A stretch of DNA of 58,952 bases. Source: an uncultured Chromatiaceae bacterium. GTDB lineage: Bacteria; Pseudomonadota; Gammaproteobacteria; Tenderiales; Tenderiaceae. Positions 10,708 through 19,047 of this stretch are shown here, one piece after another (the stretch's first letter is position 1; each line of letters opens with the position of its first letter). The notes under the pieces were generated by a model. That model was not told the origin of the DNA. It saw nothing but the letters and a program-made list of their open reading frames with translations, and made no database searches. The position numbers were made by a program, and so were the translations under genes. The stretch covers positions 1 to 58,952 of the forward strand of contig CALZIO010000011.1 in the NCBI GenBank assembly GCA_945787785.1, given 5' to 3'.

Positions 10708-10736
10708 TTGGGATTTGGCGTAAGCTGGAGTATAAT
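10708..10736 (+). promoter_or_regulatory. Candidate sigma-70 promoter before rpmJ
   Basis: A TTGGGA -35 (10708-10713), a 17-bp spacer and a perfect TATAAT -10 (10731-10736) lie between secY and rpmJ, with the ATG 58 nt downstream of the -10. This is direct sequence evidence only; the promoter could boost rpmJ and the alpha operon independently of the spc transcript. Confidence 0.6.
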
Positions 10737-10794
10737 TCGCCTCACTTTTTTGAGGGGGATGAGTCCCTCTTTCTGATTTTTTGGAGATGTAGCA

Positions 10795-10908
10795 ATGAAA
10801 GTTCGTGCTTCTGTAAAGAAGATATGCCGTAACTGTAAGGTTATTAAGCGCAAAGGCGTAATTCGGGTTATCTGTAAGGATGCCCGGCATAAGCAGCGTC
10901 AAGGCTAA
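10795..10908 (+). CDS. rpmJ: 50S ribosomal protein L36 (zinc-binding form)
   Basis: A 37-residue protein, [14 protein letters not shown] at the start and HKQRQG at the end. It has Cys11, Cys14, Cys27 and His32, the zinc-ribbon ligands of the C-plus L36 type. The ATG follows a GGAGAT Shine-Dalgarno. L36 sits in the 50S near the peptidyl-transferase centre base. It is in its normal place between secY and rpsM. Confidence 0.97.
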   Translation: MKVRASVKKICRNCKVIKRKGVIRVICKDARHKQRQG

Positions 10909-10946
10909 TACATAAGAATTTTCATTTAGGTTATGGGCTCTAACGC

Positions 10947-10975
10947 TTGATTTACATGGCGTTCGAGGCTAAAAT
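10947..10975 (+). promoter_or_regulatory. Candidate sigma-70 promoter of the alpha operon
   Basis: TTGATT (10947-10952), a 17-bp spacer and TAAAAT (10970-10975) precede rpsM by about 50 nt. A short hairpin (TGGCC-ATGA-GGCCA, near 10991-11004) lies in the resulting leader, which may relate to S4-mediated autoregulation as in E. coli, but that link is an inference. Confidence 0.55.
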
Positions 10976-11026
10976 TTCGCGTTTTCCGTGATGGCCATGA
11001 GGCCATAATAAAGGAGTTTGCCTGAG

Positions 11027-11383
11027 ATGGCTCGTATTGCAGGTATCAACATTCCGGTTAATAAACATGCCGAAATCGCATTAACTGCGATTTTTGGGAT
11101 TGGCCGCACACGCGCACGCAGTATGTGTGCATCGGTAGGAATAGAACCTTCCACAAAAATTAAAGATATTCCGGAATCTGAGATCGAAGCACTTCGTAGT
11201 GAAGTGGCGAAGTTTACTGTTGAAGGCGATCTTCGTCGTGAAGTTTCCATGAATATCAAGCGTTTGATGGATCTGGGATGCAATCGTGGAGTGCGCCATC
11301 GTCGTGGTTTACCATTGCGCGGACAACGGACCCGCACAAACGCACGGACCCGTAAGGGGCCTCGTAAGCCAATTAGAAAATAA
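11027..11383 (+). CDS. rpsM: 30S ribosomal protein S13
   Basis: The ATG at 11027, 10 nt after an AAGGAG Shine-Dalgarno, gives [20 protein letters not shown] and 118 residues, the family length. A TTG nine bases upstream is in frame but adds only three residues. [20 protein letters not shown] is the conserved C-terminal block contacting tRNA and bridge B1. First gene of the alpha operon. Confidence 0.98.
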   Translation: MARIAGINIPVNKHAEIALTAIFGIGRTRARSMCASVGIEPSTKIKDIPESEIEALRSEVAKFTVEGDLRREVSMNIKRLMDLGCNRGVRHRRGLPLRGQRTRTNARTRKGPRKPIRK

Positions 11384-11397
11384 TACTGGATTAAGAT

Positions 11398-11787
11398 ATG
11401 GCAAAGGCAAGTACACGTACGCGTAAGCGCATTAAAAGAGATGTTGTAGATGGTGTTGCGCATATCCATGCGTCATTTAACAACACAATCATCACCATTA
11501 CTGACCGTCAAGGAAATACCTTGGCTTGGGCGACGGCTGGTGGTTCAGGATTTCGTGGTTCACGTAAAAGTACGCCTTTTGCAGCTCAGGTTGCTGCCGA
11601 ACGTGCCGGTTCTGTAGTAAAAGAGTATGGTATGAAAAATATGGATGTCATGGTCAAGGGTCCTGGTCCTGGTCGTGAATCCGCTGTTCGTGCCCTAAAT
11701 TCGAGTGGTTTTAAAATTAATAGTATTACGGACGTGACGCCTATTCCCCATAATGGCTGCCGTCCTCCTAAAAAACGTAGAGTTTAA
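11398..11787 (+). CDS. rpsK: 30S ribosomal protein S11
   Basis: Protein of 129 residues with [20 protein letters not shown] and the C-terminal [17 protein letters not shown], the invariant S11 tail. S11 lies on the 30S platform at the E site. It is spaced 14 nt after rpsM and 14 nt before rpsD. Confidence 0.98.
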   Translation: MAKASTRTRKRIKRDVVDGVAHIHASFNNTIITITDRQGNTLAWATAGGSGFRGSRKSTPFAAQVAAERAGSVVKEYGMKNMDVMVKGPGPGRESAVRALNSSGFKINSITDVTPIPHNGCRPPKKRRV

Positions 11788-11801
11788 TTTGGAGAACAGT
11801 T

Positions 11802-12428
11802 GTGGCTAGGTATATAGGCTCAAAGTGTCGTTTATGTCGCCGTGAGGGCGAGAAACTCTTCCTAAAGGGTGAGAAGTGCTACACATCTAAATGTGCAATT
11901 GAAAATCGGAGTTTTCCACCGGGTCAGCATGGTCAACGTCGTAGTCGATTGACTGACTATGGTCTGCAATTGCGCGAGAAGCAAAAACTTCGCCGTATTT
12001 ATGGAGTATTGGAAGGCCAATTCCGTTCTTATTATAAAGAAGCAGATCGTCGCAAAGGTTCTACTGGTGAGAACCTGTTAAAGCTACTTGAAGGTCGCCT
12101 TGATAATGTTGTTTATCGCATGGGGTTTGCAGCTTCACGCACTGAAGCGCGCCAATTGGTACGCCACAACGGTGTTGTTGTGAATGGTGGCAAGGTAAAT
12201 ATTCCTAGTTATCAAGTGAAGGCAAACGATTCGATTTCAGTCAGTGAAAAGGCTAAAAATCAATTGCGTGTAAAAGCAGCGCTTGAATTTTCACAACAAC
12301 GTGGTCTGGTAGATTGGGTCGATGTTGACGCCTCCAAGATGCAAGGTGTCTTTAAATCTGTACCAGAACGTAGCGATCTGCCTGCAGAAATTAACGAAAG
12401 TTTGGTTGTCGAGCTGTACTCGAAGTAA
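11802..12428 (+). CDS. rpsD: 30S ribosomal protein S4 (zinc-finger form)
   Basis: Protein of 208 residues from a GTG start, preceded by a GGAG Shine-Dalgarno. It has Cys9, Cys12, Cys26 and Cys31, the zinc-finger ligands known from Thermus-type S4 and absent from the E. coli protein. The S4 RNA-binding domain ([20 protein letters not shown], about residues 98-117) is intact. S4 nucleates 30S assembly and in E. coli represses the alpha operon by binding an mRNA pseudoknot. Confidence 0.98.
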   Translation: MARYIGSKCRLCRREGEKLFLKGEKCYTSKCAIENRSFPPGQHGQRRSRLTDYGLQLREKQKLRRIYGVLEGQFRSYYKEADRRKGSTGENLLKLLEGRLDNVVYRMGFAASRTEARQLVRHNGVVVNGGKVNIPSYQVKANDSISVSEKAKNQLRVKAALEFSQQRGLVDWVDVDASKMQGVFKSVPERSDLPAEINESLVVELYSK

Positions 12429-12474
12429 TCAACTTTTTATTTTATTTAGCTTCCAGATTTAAAGAGGACAGTCT

Positions 12475-13473
12475 ATGCAAAGCTCAGTAACTGAGTTTTT
12501 GAAACCTACGGTTGTTGATGTTCAAGAGATTAGCAGCACACATGCCAAGGTCGTATTGGAGCCTCTGGAGCGTGGTTTTGGCCATACTCTCGGTAATGCA
12601 CTGCGTCGTATATTGTTGTCTTCCATGCCAGGTGCTGCGGTAGTTGATGTGGAAATCGAAGGTGTGCTTCATGAATACACCAGTGTTGAAGGTGTGCAAG
12701 AAGATGTGATTGAGATCCTGCTCAATCTTAAAGAACTCGCTGTTCGAATGCATGAAGGTACAGAGGCGACTCTGACGATTAGTAAAAGCGGATCAGGACC
12801 TGTACTAGCTAGCGATATTCAAGTGCCCCATAACATTGAAATCGTTAATCCAGATCACGTAATCGCAAATCTGACAGAAGCTGGTAAGTTGAACGCAACA
12901 TTAAAAGTCGCATTGGGCCGTGGTTATGTGCCAGCGACTGCGCGTGAAGATTCTGAAGAGAGTCGGCCTATAGGTCATTTACGCCTGGATGCTACTTTTA
13001 GTCCGGTCAGCCGGGTAGCATATTCAGTTGAGCGTGCCCGCGTTGAGAAACGCACTGACTTGGATAAGCTAATCATCGATCTGGAAACCAATGGTGCTAT
13101 TGATCCAGAAGAAGCTATTCGCCGTGCAGCTAATATTTTACGCAATCAACTGTCAATTTTTGTTGATCTTCAAGGTGCAGAAGAAGCTGCTTCTGAACCA
13201 CAGGAAGCTGAAATTGATCCAGTGCTGCTGCGCCCAGTTGACGATCTTGAGCTTACGGTACGTTCGGCTAACTGTCTTAAGGCAGAAAACATTTACTATA
13301 TCGGTGACTTGATTCAACGCACAGAAGTTGAATTGCTAAAAACGCCAAATCTTGGCAAAAAGTCGCTGACAGAAATAAAAGATATTTTGGCTACCCACGG
13401 ACTTTCTCTGGGTATGCGTTTGGAAAGCTGGCCGCCAGCAAGCCTTAAGTCTGACGAAAAAGCGTCTGCATAA
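12475..13473 (+). CDS. rpoA: RNA polymerase alpha subunit
   Basis: Protein of 332 residues. The N-terminal dimerization domain has [19 protein letters not shown] and the linker is acidic; the C-terminal domain (from about residue 250: [34 protein letters not shown]) binds UP elements and activators. The ATG has an AGAGGA Shine-Dalgarno 46 nt after rpsD. The C-terminal tail is a few residues longer than in E. coli. Confidence 0.99.
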   Translation: MQSSVTEFLKPTVVDVQEISSTHAKVVLEPLERGFGHTLGNALRRILLSSMPGAAVVDVEIEGVLHEYTSVEGVQEDVIEILLNLKELAVRMHEGTEATLTISKSGSGPVLASDIQVPHNIEIVNPDHVIANLTEAGKLNATLKVALGRGYVPATAREDSEESRPIGHLRLDATFSPVSRVAYSVERARVEKRTDLDKLIIDLETNGAIDPEEAIRRAANILRNQLSIFVDLQGAEEAASEPQEAEIDPVLLRPVDDLELTVRSANCLKAENIYYIGDLIQRTEVELLKTPNLGKKSLTEIKDILATHGLSLGMRLESWPPASLKSDEKASA

Positions 13474-13524
13474 GCTGGATTTGGCCGGGGTTGTTGGTAG
13501 ATAGAAACCATAAGGAATTAAGCA

Positions 13525-13905
13525 ATGCGTCACCGCAAAAGTGGTCGTCAGTTAGGACGTAATAGTAGCCATCGCCAAGCGATGTTTAAAAACCTCACTG
13601 CTTCATTAATTGAGCATGAGATGATTAAGACTACTTTGCCAAAGGCCAAGGAGCTGCGTCGTCATGCAGAACCGTTAATTACTATGGCTAAGGAAGATAG
13701 TGTTTCCAAACGTCGTTTGGCCTTTAGCCGTTTACGTAACAGAGAGGCTGTTGGTAAGCTATTTAATGAACTTGGTCCACGTTACAAAGCACGTCCTGGT
13801 GGTTATCTGCGAATTTTGAAATGTGGTTTCCGTGCGGGTGATAATGCACCAATGGCTATAGTTGAGTTGGTGGATCGTCCTGAAGCCGCATTGCTTGCAG
13901 AATAA
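13525..13905 (+). CDS. rplQ: 50S ribosomal protein L17
   Basis: Protein of 126 residues starting [20 protein letters not shown] with a break, then [11 protein letters not shown]-like [20 protein letters not shown] and [16 protein letters not shown]17 is the last gene of the alpha operon and lies at the tunnel exit. It is followed after 25 nt by a strong intrinsic terminator. Confidence 0.98.
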   Translation: MRHRKSGRQLGRNSSHRQAMFKNLTASLIEHEMIKTTLPKAKELRRHAEPLITMAKEDSVSKRRLAFSRLRNREAVGKLFNELGPRYKARPGGYLRILKCGFRAGDNAPMAIVELVDRPEAALLAE

Positions 13906-13930
13906 ACCTTTCAGGATTTGAAATTATTAA

Positions 13931-13954
13931 AGCCGGGCATTGCCCGGCTTTTTT
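13931..13954 (+). terminator. Intrinsic terminator of the alpha operon
   Basis: AGCCGGGC (13931-13938) pairs with GCCCGGCT (13942-13949) over a 3-nt loop, followed directly by a run of T residues. It closes the ribosomal gene block and separates it from the next gene. Confidence 0.92.
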
Positions 13955-13995
13955 GATTGTGGCTATTATGGTGTACAACTAAAGCTGGCCAGAAT

Positions 13996-14730
13996 ATGAT
14001 CGCACTCTTTACTGACTTTGGTTTGAATGGTCCTTATATCGGGCAAATGCAGCTCGCTATTTGGCGAATTAATCCGGCCGCGCATGTGGTAAATCTGTTT
14101 GCTGATGCCCCTGGACATAATGTACGTAGCGCATCTTATCTATTGCCAGCGTTTACCCGTGATTTACCTGATGATGTGGTGTTTGTCTGCGTCATTGATC
14201 CAGGTGTTGGAAGTGTAGCCAGGTTGCCGATCGTGGCAACAATCGATGGTAAACATTTTGTTGGGCCGGATAATGGCCTGTTTGATGTGTTGGTGCAACG
14301 TGCCAGTAAATCATTTAAGCAGGAAATAATTTGGCAGCCGCAGAATTGTTCGCGCACTTTTCACGGTAGAGATTTATTTGCCCCAATCGCCGCACACTTA
14401 GATCAGGCGACCTTGCCACGCGATTGGCTTGGAACTGAGCAACAATTCTCAATGGCAGAGCAGAATAGTGATCTTTATGAAATTATCTATGTCGATGAAT
14501 TTGGCAATTGCATGACGGGTATTTCTGCTTCTGGATTGGCTGCAGATGAAAAACTTAGGGTTGGTGACAGAATGTTAAAGCGTGCGACAACATTTAATGA
14601 TGTGGCGCCAGGGACACCTTTTTGGTACGAAAACTCATCCGGGTTGGCGGAGATTGCCGTTAATTGTGGCAATGCCGCTGGCGCGCTATCCTTATCGATA
14701 GGAACATTAATTGAACGGGTAAAACTGTGA
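13996..14730 (+). CDS. SAM hydroxide adenosyltransferase (DUF62 / chlorinase-fluorinase family)
   Basis: From the ATG at 13996 the 244-residue protein starts MIALFTDFGLNGPYIGQMQ, the classical start of the DUF62 family; the longer reading from 13957 would begin immediately behind the rplQ terminator and is unlikely. DPGVGS, GPDNGLFDVL and FHGRDLFAPIAAHL are family motifs. Characterized members hydrolyse S-adenosylmethionine to adenosine and methionine using a water-derived hydroxide; halogenases of the family are rarer, and nothing here suggests halogenation. The stop overlaps the start of the next gene. Confidence 0.85.
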   Translation: MIALFTDFGLNGPYIGQMQLAIWRINPAAHVVNLFADAPGHNVRSASYLLPAFTRDLPDDVVFVCVIDPGVGSVARLPIVATIDGKHFVGPDNGLFDVLVQRASKSFKQEIIWQPQNCSRTFHGRDLFAPIAAHLDQATLPRDWLGTEQQFSMAEQNSDLYEIIYVDEFGNCMTGISASGLAADEKLRVGDRMLKRATTFNDVAPGTPFWYENSSGLAEIAVNCGNAAGALSLSIGTLIERVKL

Positions 14731-15080
14731 TGGCGGAATATATCCGAAAAAGACAGTTGATGAGGATGTACAATCGACTCGGTAAACGTGACCAGGATAG
14801 ATTGTTTTCCTTTGCTCGTTTTATGTGTCAGCGCCAGGGCAAAATTAAAAAACGACAATCTGAGATGAGGAGGGCTATTTCACGTCCTAAGTACCAATCA
14901 AGGTCTGAGACAGCAAAAAACCTGCGTCAAGGCAACTCCATGCTCGATATCTCTACCCTGCTGAGTGAGGCATCAGAATTAATTTCACAACATGTTATGG
15001 AGGGACGCGACGTCAATGAAGTGATCGATGAATTGGAAATGCTGTTTCAAAACCACTATCAAAACTACGAGTCGGATTAA
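14730..15080 (+). CDS. Hypothetical protein, small hydrophilic
   Basis: A 116-residue protein with no recognized domain. The ATG at 14730 overlaps the TGA of the upstream gene; a GTG three bases earlier is also possible. The N-terminal half is strongly basic (KRQLMRMYNRLGKRDQDRLF, about residues 7-26); the C-terminal half is acidic and helical (SELISQHVMEGRDVNEVIDE). No signal peptide or membrane span is seen. It sits between the SAM hydrolase gene (1-nt overlap) and the PerM-like gene (2-nt gap), so the three probably form one operon. Confidence 0.7.
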   Translation: MAEYIRKRQLMRMYNRLGKRDQDRLFSFARFMCQRQGKIKKRQSEMRRAISRPKYQSRSETAKNLRQGNSMLDISTLLSEASELISQHVMEGRDVNEVIDELEMLFQNHYQNYESD

Positions 15081-15082
15081 GT

Positions 15083-16183
15083 GTGTCAATGGAAAATCTG
15101 TTAGGCCGTTGGTTTAGAAAATATTTTTCTGACCCCGAAGGGGTGATTCTGGCTGTCTTGCTGATTGTCGGATTCACTGTGGTGATATTTTTTGGCGATA
15201 TGTTGGCGCCAGTACTGGCAAGTGTTGTTATAGCCTATCTGCTAGAGGGTAGCGTGCGCTTGTTGGAGGTTCGTGGGATGCGCCGCTTATGGGCCGTATT
15301 GATTGTTTTTTCAATCTTTGTCGCATTTTTACTTTTAGTCTTTTTTGGATTAGTCCCGTTATTATCAAAGCAGGTAGCGCAGTTGGTGCAGGAGATACCG
15401 GCGATGGTTTCACAGGGTCAGAAAGCACTATTGCAGTTACCAGAACACTATCCCCACATATTTAGCGAATCGCAGGTAAAGGAAATTATGACGGCATTAC
15501 ATTCTGGCCTGACAGAAATGGGACAGGGTGTTCTATCATTTTCATTGGCATCGATTTCCACCCTTTTCACGGTCATGGTGTATTTGGTGTTATTACCAGT
15601 ATTGGTGTTTTTCTTTATGAAAGACAAAACAAAAATTATCGATTGGGCCACACGATATATGCCAAAGGAACGTAATGTAGCTCTACGTGTCTGGCGTGAT
15701 ATGGATCGCCAAATTGGAAATTATGTGCGTGGTAAGTTTGCCGAGATCATGATTGTAGGGATTATTTCCTATGTTGTTTTTGCCGTCATGGGACTCCAGT
15801 ACGCCAGTCTGCTTGGCGCGGCAGTTGGACTCTCGGTTGTCGTACCATATATTGGCGCCGTAGTTGTGACTGTACCTGTATTACTGATCGGTTTTTTTCA
15901 GTGGGGTTGGGGTGCAGATTTTGCCTACCTAGCCTTGGCCTACCTGATCATCCAGGCGTTGGATGGTAATGTCTTGGTACCCTGGTTGTTTTCGGAAGCA
16001 GTCAATCTCCATCCAATCGCTATCATTATATCTATCCTGATTTTTGGCGGCATATGGGGCTTTTGGGGGGTGTTTTTTGCCATCCCGCTGGCAACCCTGG
16101 TCAAGGCTGTGCTCGATGCCTGGCCTAGAGTCATGGTTTCAGAAGGGGCGGCAACGGTGTCGGCGTCGGGTGACCAGGGCTAA
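15083..16183 (+). CDS. AI-2E family (PerM-like) inner-membrane transporter
   Basis: Protein of 366 residues with about seven or eight hydrophobic spans: a pair near the N-terminus (VILAVLLIVGFTVVIFFGDM and the next span), a soluble central region with amphipathic helices, and C-terminal spans including the family motif region ALDGNVLVPWLFSEAVNLHP. This is the PerM/AI-2E exporter (UPF0118) family, whose substrates differ and are mostly unknown. The start may be the GTG at 15083 or the ATG at 15089; a GGA lies closer to the former. Probably co-transcribed with the two genes upstream. Confidence 0.8.
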   Translation: MSMENLLGRWFRKYFSDPEGVILAVLLIVGFTVVIFFGDMLAPVLASVVIAYLLEGSVRLLEVRGMRRLWAVLIVFSIFVAFLLLVFFGLVPLLSKQVAQLVQEIPAMVSQGQKALLQLPEHYPHIFSESQVKEIMTALHSGLTEMGQGVLSFSLASISTLFTVMVYLVLLPVLVFFFMKDKTKIIDWATRYMPKERNVALRVWRDMDRQIGNYVRGKFAEIMIVGIISYVVFAVMGLQYASLLGAAVGLSVVVPYIGAVVVTVPVLLIGFFQWGWGADFAYLALAYLIIQALDGNVLVPWLFSEAVNLHPIAIIISILIFGGIWGFWGVFFAIPLATLVKAVLDAWPRVMVSEGAATVSASGDQG

Positions 16184-16193
16184 GAACTCAGTA

Positions 16194-17603
16194 TTAGAGA
16201 TTTTCTGAAGCAAAGTCGGCCAGGCGTGAGCGTTCGCCGCTGATCAGCGTAATGTGACCACTGTTCTGCCAGTTTTTAAATCGATCAACGGCAAAAGTTA
16301 GTCCCGACGTGGTTTCAGTCAGATAGGGCGTATCGATCTGGGCGATATTGCCGAGGCAGATCACCTTTGTGCCAGGCCCAGCACGGGTGATAAGTGATTT
16401 CATCTGTTTTGATGTCAGGTTCTGGGCCTCATCGATGATCACGTATTTCTTCAGAAAGGTACGGCCACGCATGAAGTTCAAGGAGTGGATTTTAATGCGA
16501 TTGCGTAACAGGTCGTTTGTGGCTGCACGTCCCCATTCTCCACCTTCGCCGCTGGATAGCACTTCCAGGTTATCCATCAAGGCCCCCATCCACGGCACCA
16601 TCTTTTCTTCTTCTGTACCGGGCAGAAAACCAATGTCTTCACCCATTGGCACAGTGGCGCGGGTGACAATAATTTCATGATAACGCTGGTCATCCAGTAC
16701 TTGCGCTAAACCCGCGGCCAGTGTCAGCAGGGTCTTACCTGTGCCAGCATTTCCCAGCAGGCTGACAAAGTCGATGTTGGGATCCATCAACAGATTGAGG
16801 GCAAAGTTCTGTTCGCGGTTACGGGCGTTTATGCCCCAGACTGAATGATGCGAGCGAGTGAAATTAGCACATGTCTCCAGCGTGGCCTCAGTAACGTTGA
16901 CTTCGCGCACGATGGCCTCAAAGCCGCCTTGCTTGTTCTCATAAATCAGCTGATTGGGATACCAGCTCTCCAGGTCCGTGCCGGCTACTTTGTAAAAGCT
17001 GCGGCCCTCTTCCATCCAGGAGCCTAGTTCCTTGGCGTGGTTTTCCCAGAAATCCTGATCCAGTTCAGTCTTGCCAGTGTAGAGCAGGCTGAGATCATCG
17101 AGTACCTTGTCATCCTCATAATCTTCTGCCGTAATTCCCAAGGCTGCGGCCTTGATGCGCAGGTTGATGTCCTTGGAGACAATAATTACCTTTGTGTCTG
17201 AGTGAGACTTTTGTAAGGCTAGCGCAGTGCCCAGAATATTATTATCTGGAATATTGCCAGGCAGGCTGGCAGGTAAATCATAGGAGAGATTGCGGGTTTG
17301 GAAAAAGACATGGCCACTTTTGTAGTCACTGCTGGTCGGTTCAGGTAGCTTGATGCCCTTTTCGATATCTTTTTTATTGGCGCCGACAATCAGTTCTTCC
17401 ATAATGCGGCTGGCCTGACGGGCATTGCGCGCCACCTCTGAGTGGCCACGTTTATTGTGGTCCAGCTCTTCCAATACCACCATGGGCAAGAAAATATCGT
17501 GTTCTTGAAAACGGTAGACACACCCAGGATCGTGCATGAGCACGTTGGTATCTAGTACAAAAAATCGTTTTGGGCTTTTATCACGTTGACGTTTAATGGC
17601 CAT
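16194..17603 (-). CDS. PhoH family protein with N-terminal PIN domain
   Basis: Protein of 469 residues in two parts: an N-terminal PIN nuclease domain (FVLDTNVLMHDPGCVYRF, acidic residues of the metal site, residues about 14-140) and a C-terminal PhoH ATPase (Walker A GNAGTGKT about residue 285, Walker B YVIIDEAQNLT). It resembles the PhoH2/YlaK group, regarded as RNA-acting helicase-nuclease fusions. It is convergent with the upstream PerM-like gene (10-nt gap) and lies 30 nt downstream of bcp on the minus strand. Confidence 0.9.
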   Translation of the reverse strand: MAIKRQRDKSPKRFFVLDTNVLMHDPGCVYRFQEHDIFLPMVVLEELDHNKRGHSEVARNARQASRIMEELIVGANKKDIEKGIKLPEPTSSDYKSGHVFFQTRNLSYDLPASLPGNIPDNNILGTALALQKSHSDTKVIIVSKDINLRIKAAALGITAEDYEDDKVLDDLSLLYTGKTELDQDFWENHAKELGSWMEEGRSFYKVAGTDLESWYPNQLIYENKQGGFEAIVREVNVTEATLETCANFTRSHHSVWGINARNREQNFALNLLMDPNIDFVSLLGNAGTGKTLLTLAAGLAQVLDDQRYHEIIVTRATVPMGEDIGFLPGTEEEKMVPWMGALMDNLEVLSSGEGGEWGRAATNDLLRNRIKIHSLNFMRGRTFLKKYVIIDEAQNLTSKQMKSLITRAGPGTKVICLGNIAQIDTPYLTETTSGLTFAVDRFKNWQNSGHITLISGERSRLADFASENL

Positions 17604-17633
17604 ATTATTTCTTGTGTCTCCAGCCGGTGATAA

Positions 17634-18107
17634 TTATTTATTAAGCTCTTTTGCCGCGGCCAGCACCTCTTCGGCATGTCCGGCGACTTTAACCTTGCGC
17701 CACTCCTGGCGCAGCACACCCTTGGCATCAATTAAAAAAGTGCTGCGTTCTATTCCCCTAACTTGTTTGCCATACATGTTTTTCATTTTGATGACATCGA
17801 ATAGAGAACAAAGCTCTTCATCTTTATCAGACAATAATTCGAAGGGGAATTCCTGCTTGGCCTTGAAATTCTCATGTGATTTGATGCTGTCTCTGGAAAC
17901 TCCCAGAATGACAGTTTGGGCGCGGGCAAACTTACGATGTTCGTCACGAAAAGCCTGGCCCTCCTTGGTACAGCCAGGGGTGCTATCTTTGGGGTAAAAA
18001 TAGATCACCACATTTTTACCCTTTAGACTGGACAGCTTGATCGTTTGATCACCGGTCGCTGCAATTTCGAAATTAGGCACCTTCTTACCAATTTCAACAC
18101 CGCTCAT
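17634..18107 (-). CDS. bcp: Thioredoxin-dependent thiol peroxidase (Bcp/PrxQ)
   Basis: Protein of 157 residues with the peroxiredoxin motif YFYPKDSTPGCTKEG; the peroxidatic Cys is Cys46. The resolving Cys found five residues later in E. coli Bcp (CxxxxC) is absent here (Gln51), and the only other Cys in the middle of the protein is in DEELCSLFD, so the enzyme may behave as a 1-Cys or atypical 2-Cys peroxidase. It reduces H2O2 and organic hydroperoxides. It is 22 nt downstream of gcvR, the same pairing as in E. coli. Confidence 0.92.
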   Translation of the reverse strand: MSGVEIGKKVPNFEIAATGDQTIKLSSLKGKNVVIYFYPKDSTPGCTKEGQAFRDEHRKFARAQTVILGVSRDSIKSHENFKAKQEFPFELLSDKDEELCSLFDVIKMKNMYGKQVRGIERSTFLIDAKGVLRQEWRKVKVAGHAEEVLAAAKELNK

Positions 18108-18129
18108 GACTGTTTCTCCTTGACTGAGT

Positions 18130-18660
18130 TTATCCGCGTACAGGTTCCATCATGCCGTCAATATTCATGGAATCACAGAAATCCAGATATTGTTCCCGGA
18201 TCTGTGAAAGGGACTGGTCAGCAGGAATATTGACCGTCAAGCTGATCGAAAACATGGGTGTGCCGGTGTGGGCAGCATTATAGGAGTCTGTGTTAAGACT
18301 CTCGATATTGATTTTGCGGCTGGAAAAGAAGTCCGTCACTTGATGGACAAGTCCGGGCTGGTCTATTGCCAGAGCATCAACATGGTAGTTGAGCAGGTTA
18401 CCTTGTTGTGGTCTTTGCTCTGTGCGTTTAGCCGTCAGAGTCAGTCCAAGTGAGCCAGCTACCTTGGGTAATATATCCTCAATTTTTGCAATGGCATTCC
18501 AGTTGCCGGTTAGAAGCAAAATCAAGGCAAACTCCCCGCCGAGAATGCTCATGCGGCTGTCCGCAACGTTGCATCCACATTCGAGGATGTGTTTGGTGAG
18601 TTCGTTGACGATGCCAGCCCGGTCATTGCCGACGGCGGTGATTACGAGATAATTTGTCAT
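18130..18660 (-). CDS. gcvR: Glycine cleavage system transcriptional repressor (two ACT domains)
   Basis: Protein of 176 residues made of two ACT domains: residues about 3-75 (LVITAVGNDRAGIVNELTKH) and about 90-170 (VDALAIDQPGLVHQVTDFF). This is the GcvR layout; GcvR binds glycine and antagonizes GcvA. No gcvA or gcv genes are in this window, so the name rests on architecture and the gcvR-bcp linkage. Its start faces dapA across a region that contains a 252-bp folded repeat. Confidence 0.85.
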   Translation of the reverse strand: MTNYLVITAVGNDRAGIVNELTKHILECGCNVADSRMSILGGEFALILLLTGNWNAIAKIEDILPKVAGSLGLTLTAKRTEQRPQQGNLLNYHVDALAIDQPGLVHQVTDFFSSRKINIESLNTDSYNAAHTGTPMFSISLTVNIPADQSLSQIREQYLDFCDSMNIDGMMEPVRG

Positions 18661-18748
18661 GCGCTGGTACTATTCCATCTGTTAATTTACTGTTCCAAAT
18701 TAATCATACGCCAGTTTTCCAAGGGGGGAAACGGGCTTGTCTTATGCT

Positions 18749-19000
18749 GTACTCCGTCAACTATATAACTCAGGCTGCAGTGTGCCCCGCATCATCCAAG
18801 GCAAGGCGCAGTCCGCAGGGAATGGCATAAGGGCTGTAACGCAGCATTGGATGATGTGGGGTACACCCCCCGGGCCAGCCTGGAAGTGGTCATCTGCGTT
18901 GTTGGGCTCCCTTGAATTAGCTGTGGCTAGTCCTGCGGTCGCCCGCCTAGCAGCTCACCACTTCCTGGCTGCAGCCTGAGTTATATAGTTGACGGAGTAC
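18749..19000. repeat. 252-bp folded repeat with perfect 32-bp inverted ends (repeat A)
   Basis: The ends 18749-18780 and 18969-19000 are perfect 32-bp inverted copies beginning GTACTCCGTCAACTATATAA. Inside are two further stems: 18782-18799 with 18847-18864 (18 bp including two G-T pairs) and 18876-18890 with 18957-18971 (14 of 15), separated by a CCCCCCGGG linker. The predicted shape is a branched junction, not a simple hairpin. GTAC (or TA) is present at both borders, as expected for a TA-targeting mobile unit, but a duplication cannot be proven. No protein is encoded. It fills most of the gcvR-dapA intergenic space. Loop motifs such as CAAGGCGC recur in the repeats at 41337 and 42678. Confidence 0.85.
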
Positions 19001-19047
19001 TAGCCCCATCAGTACCATGGGCGTTTTTCTGTAGTGCGGAGAAGACT

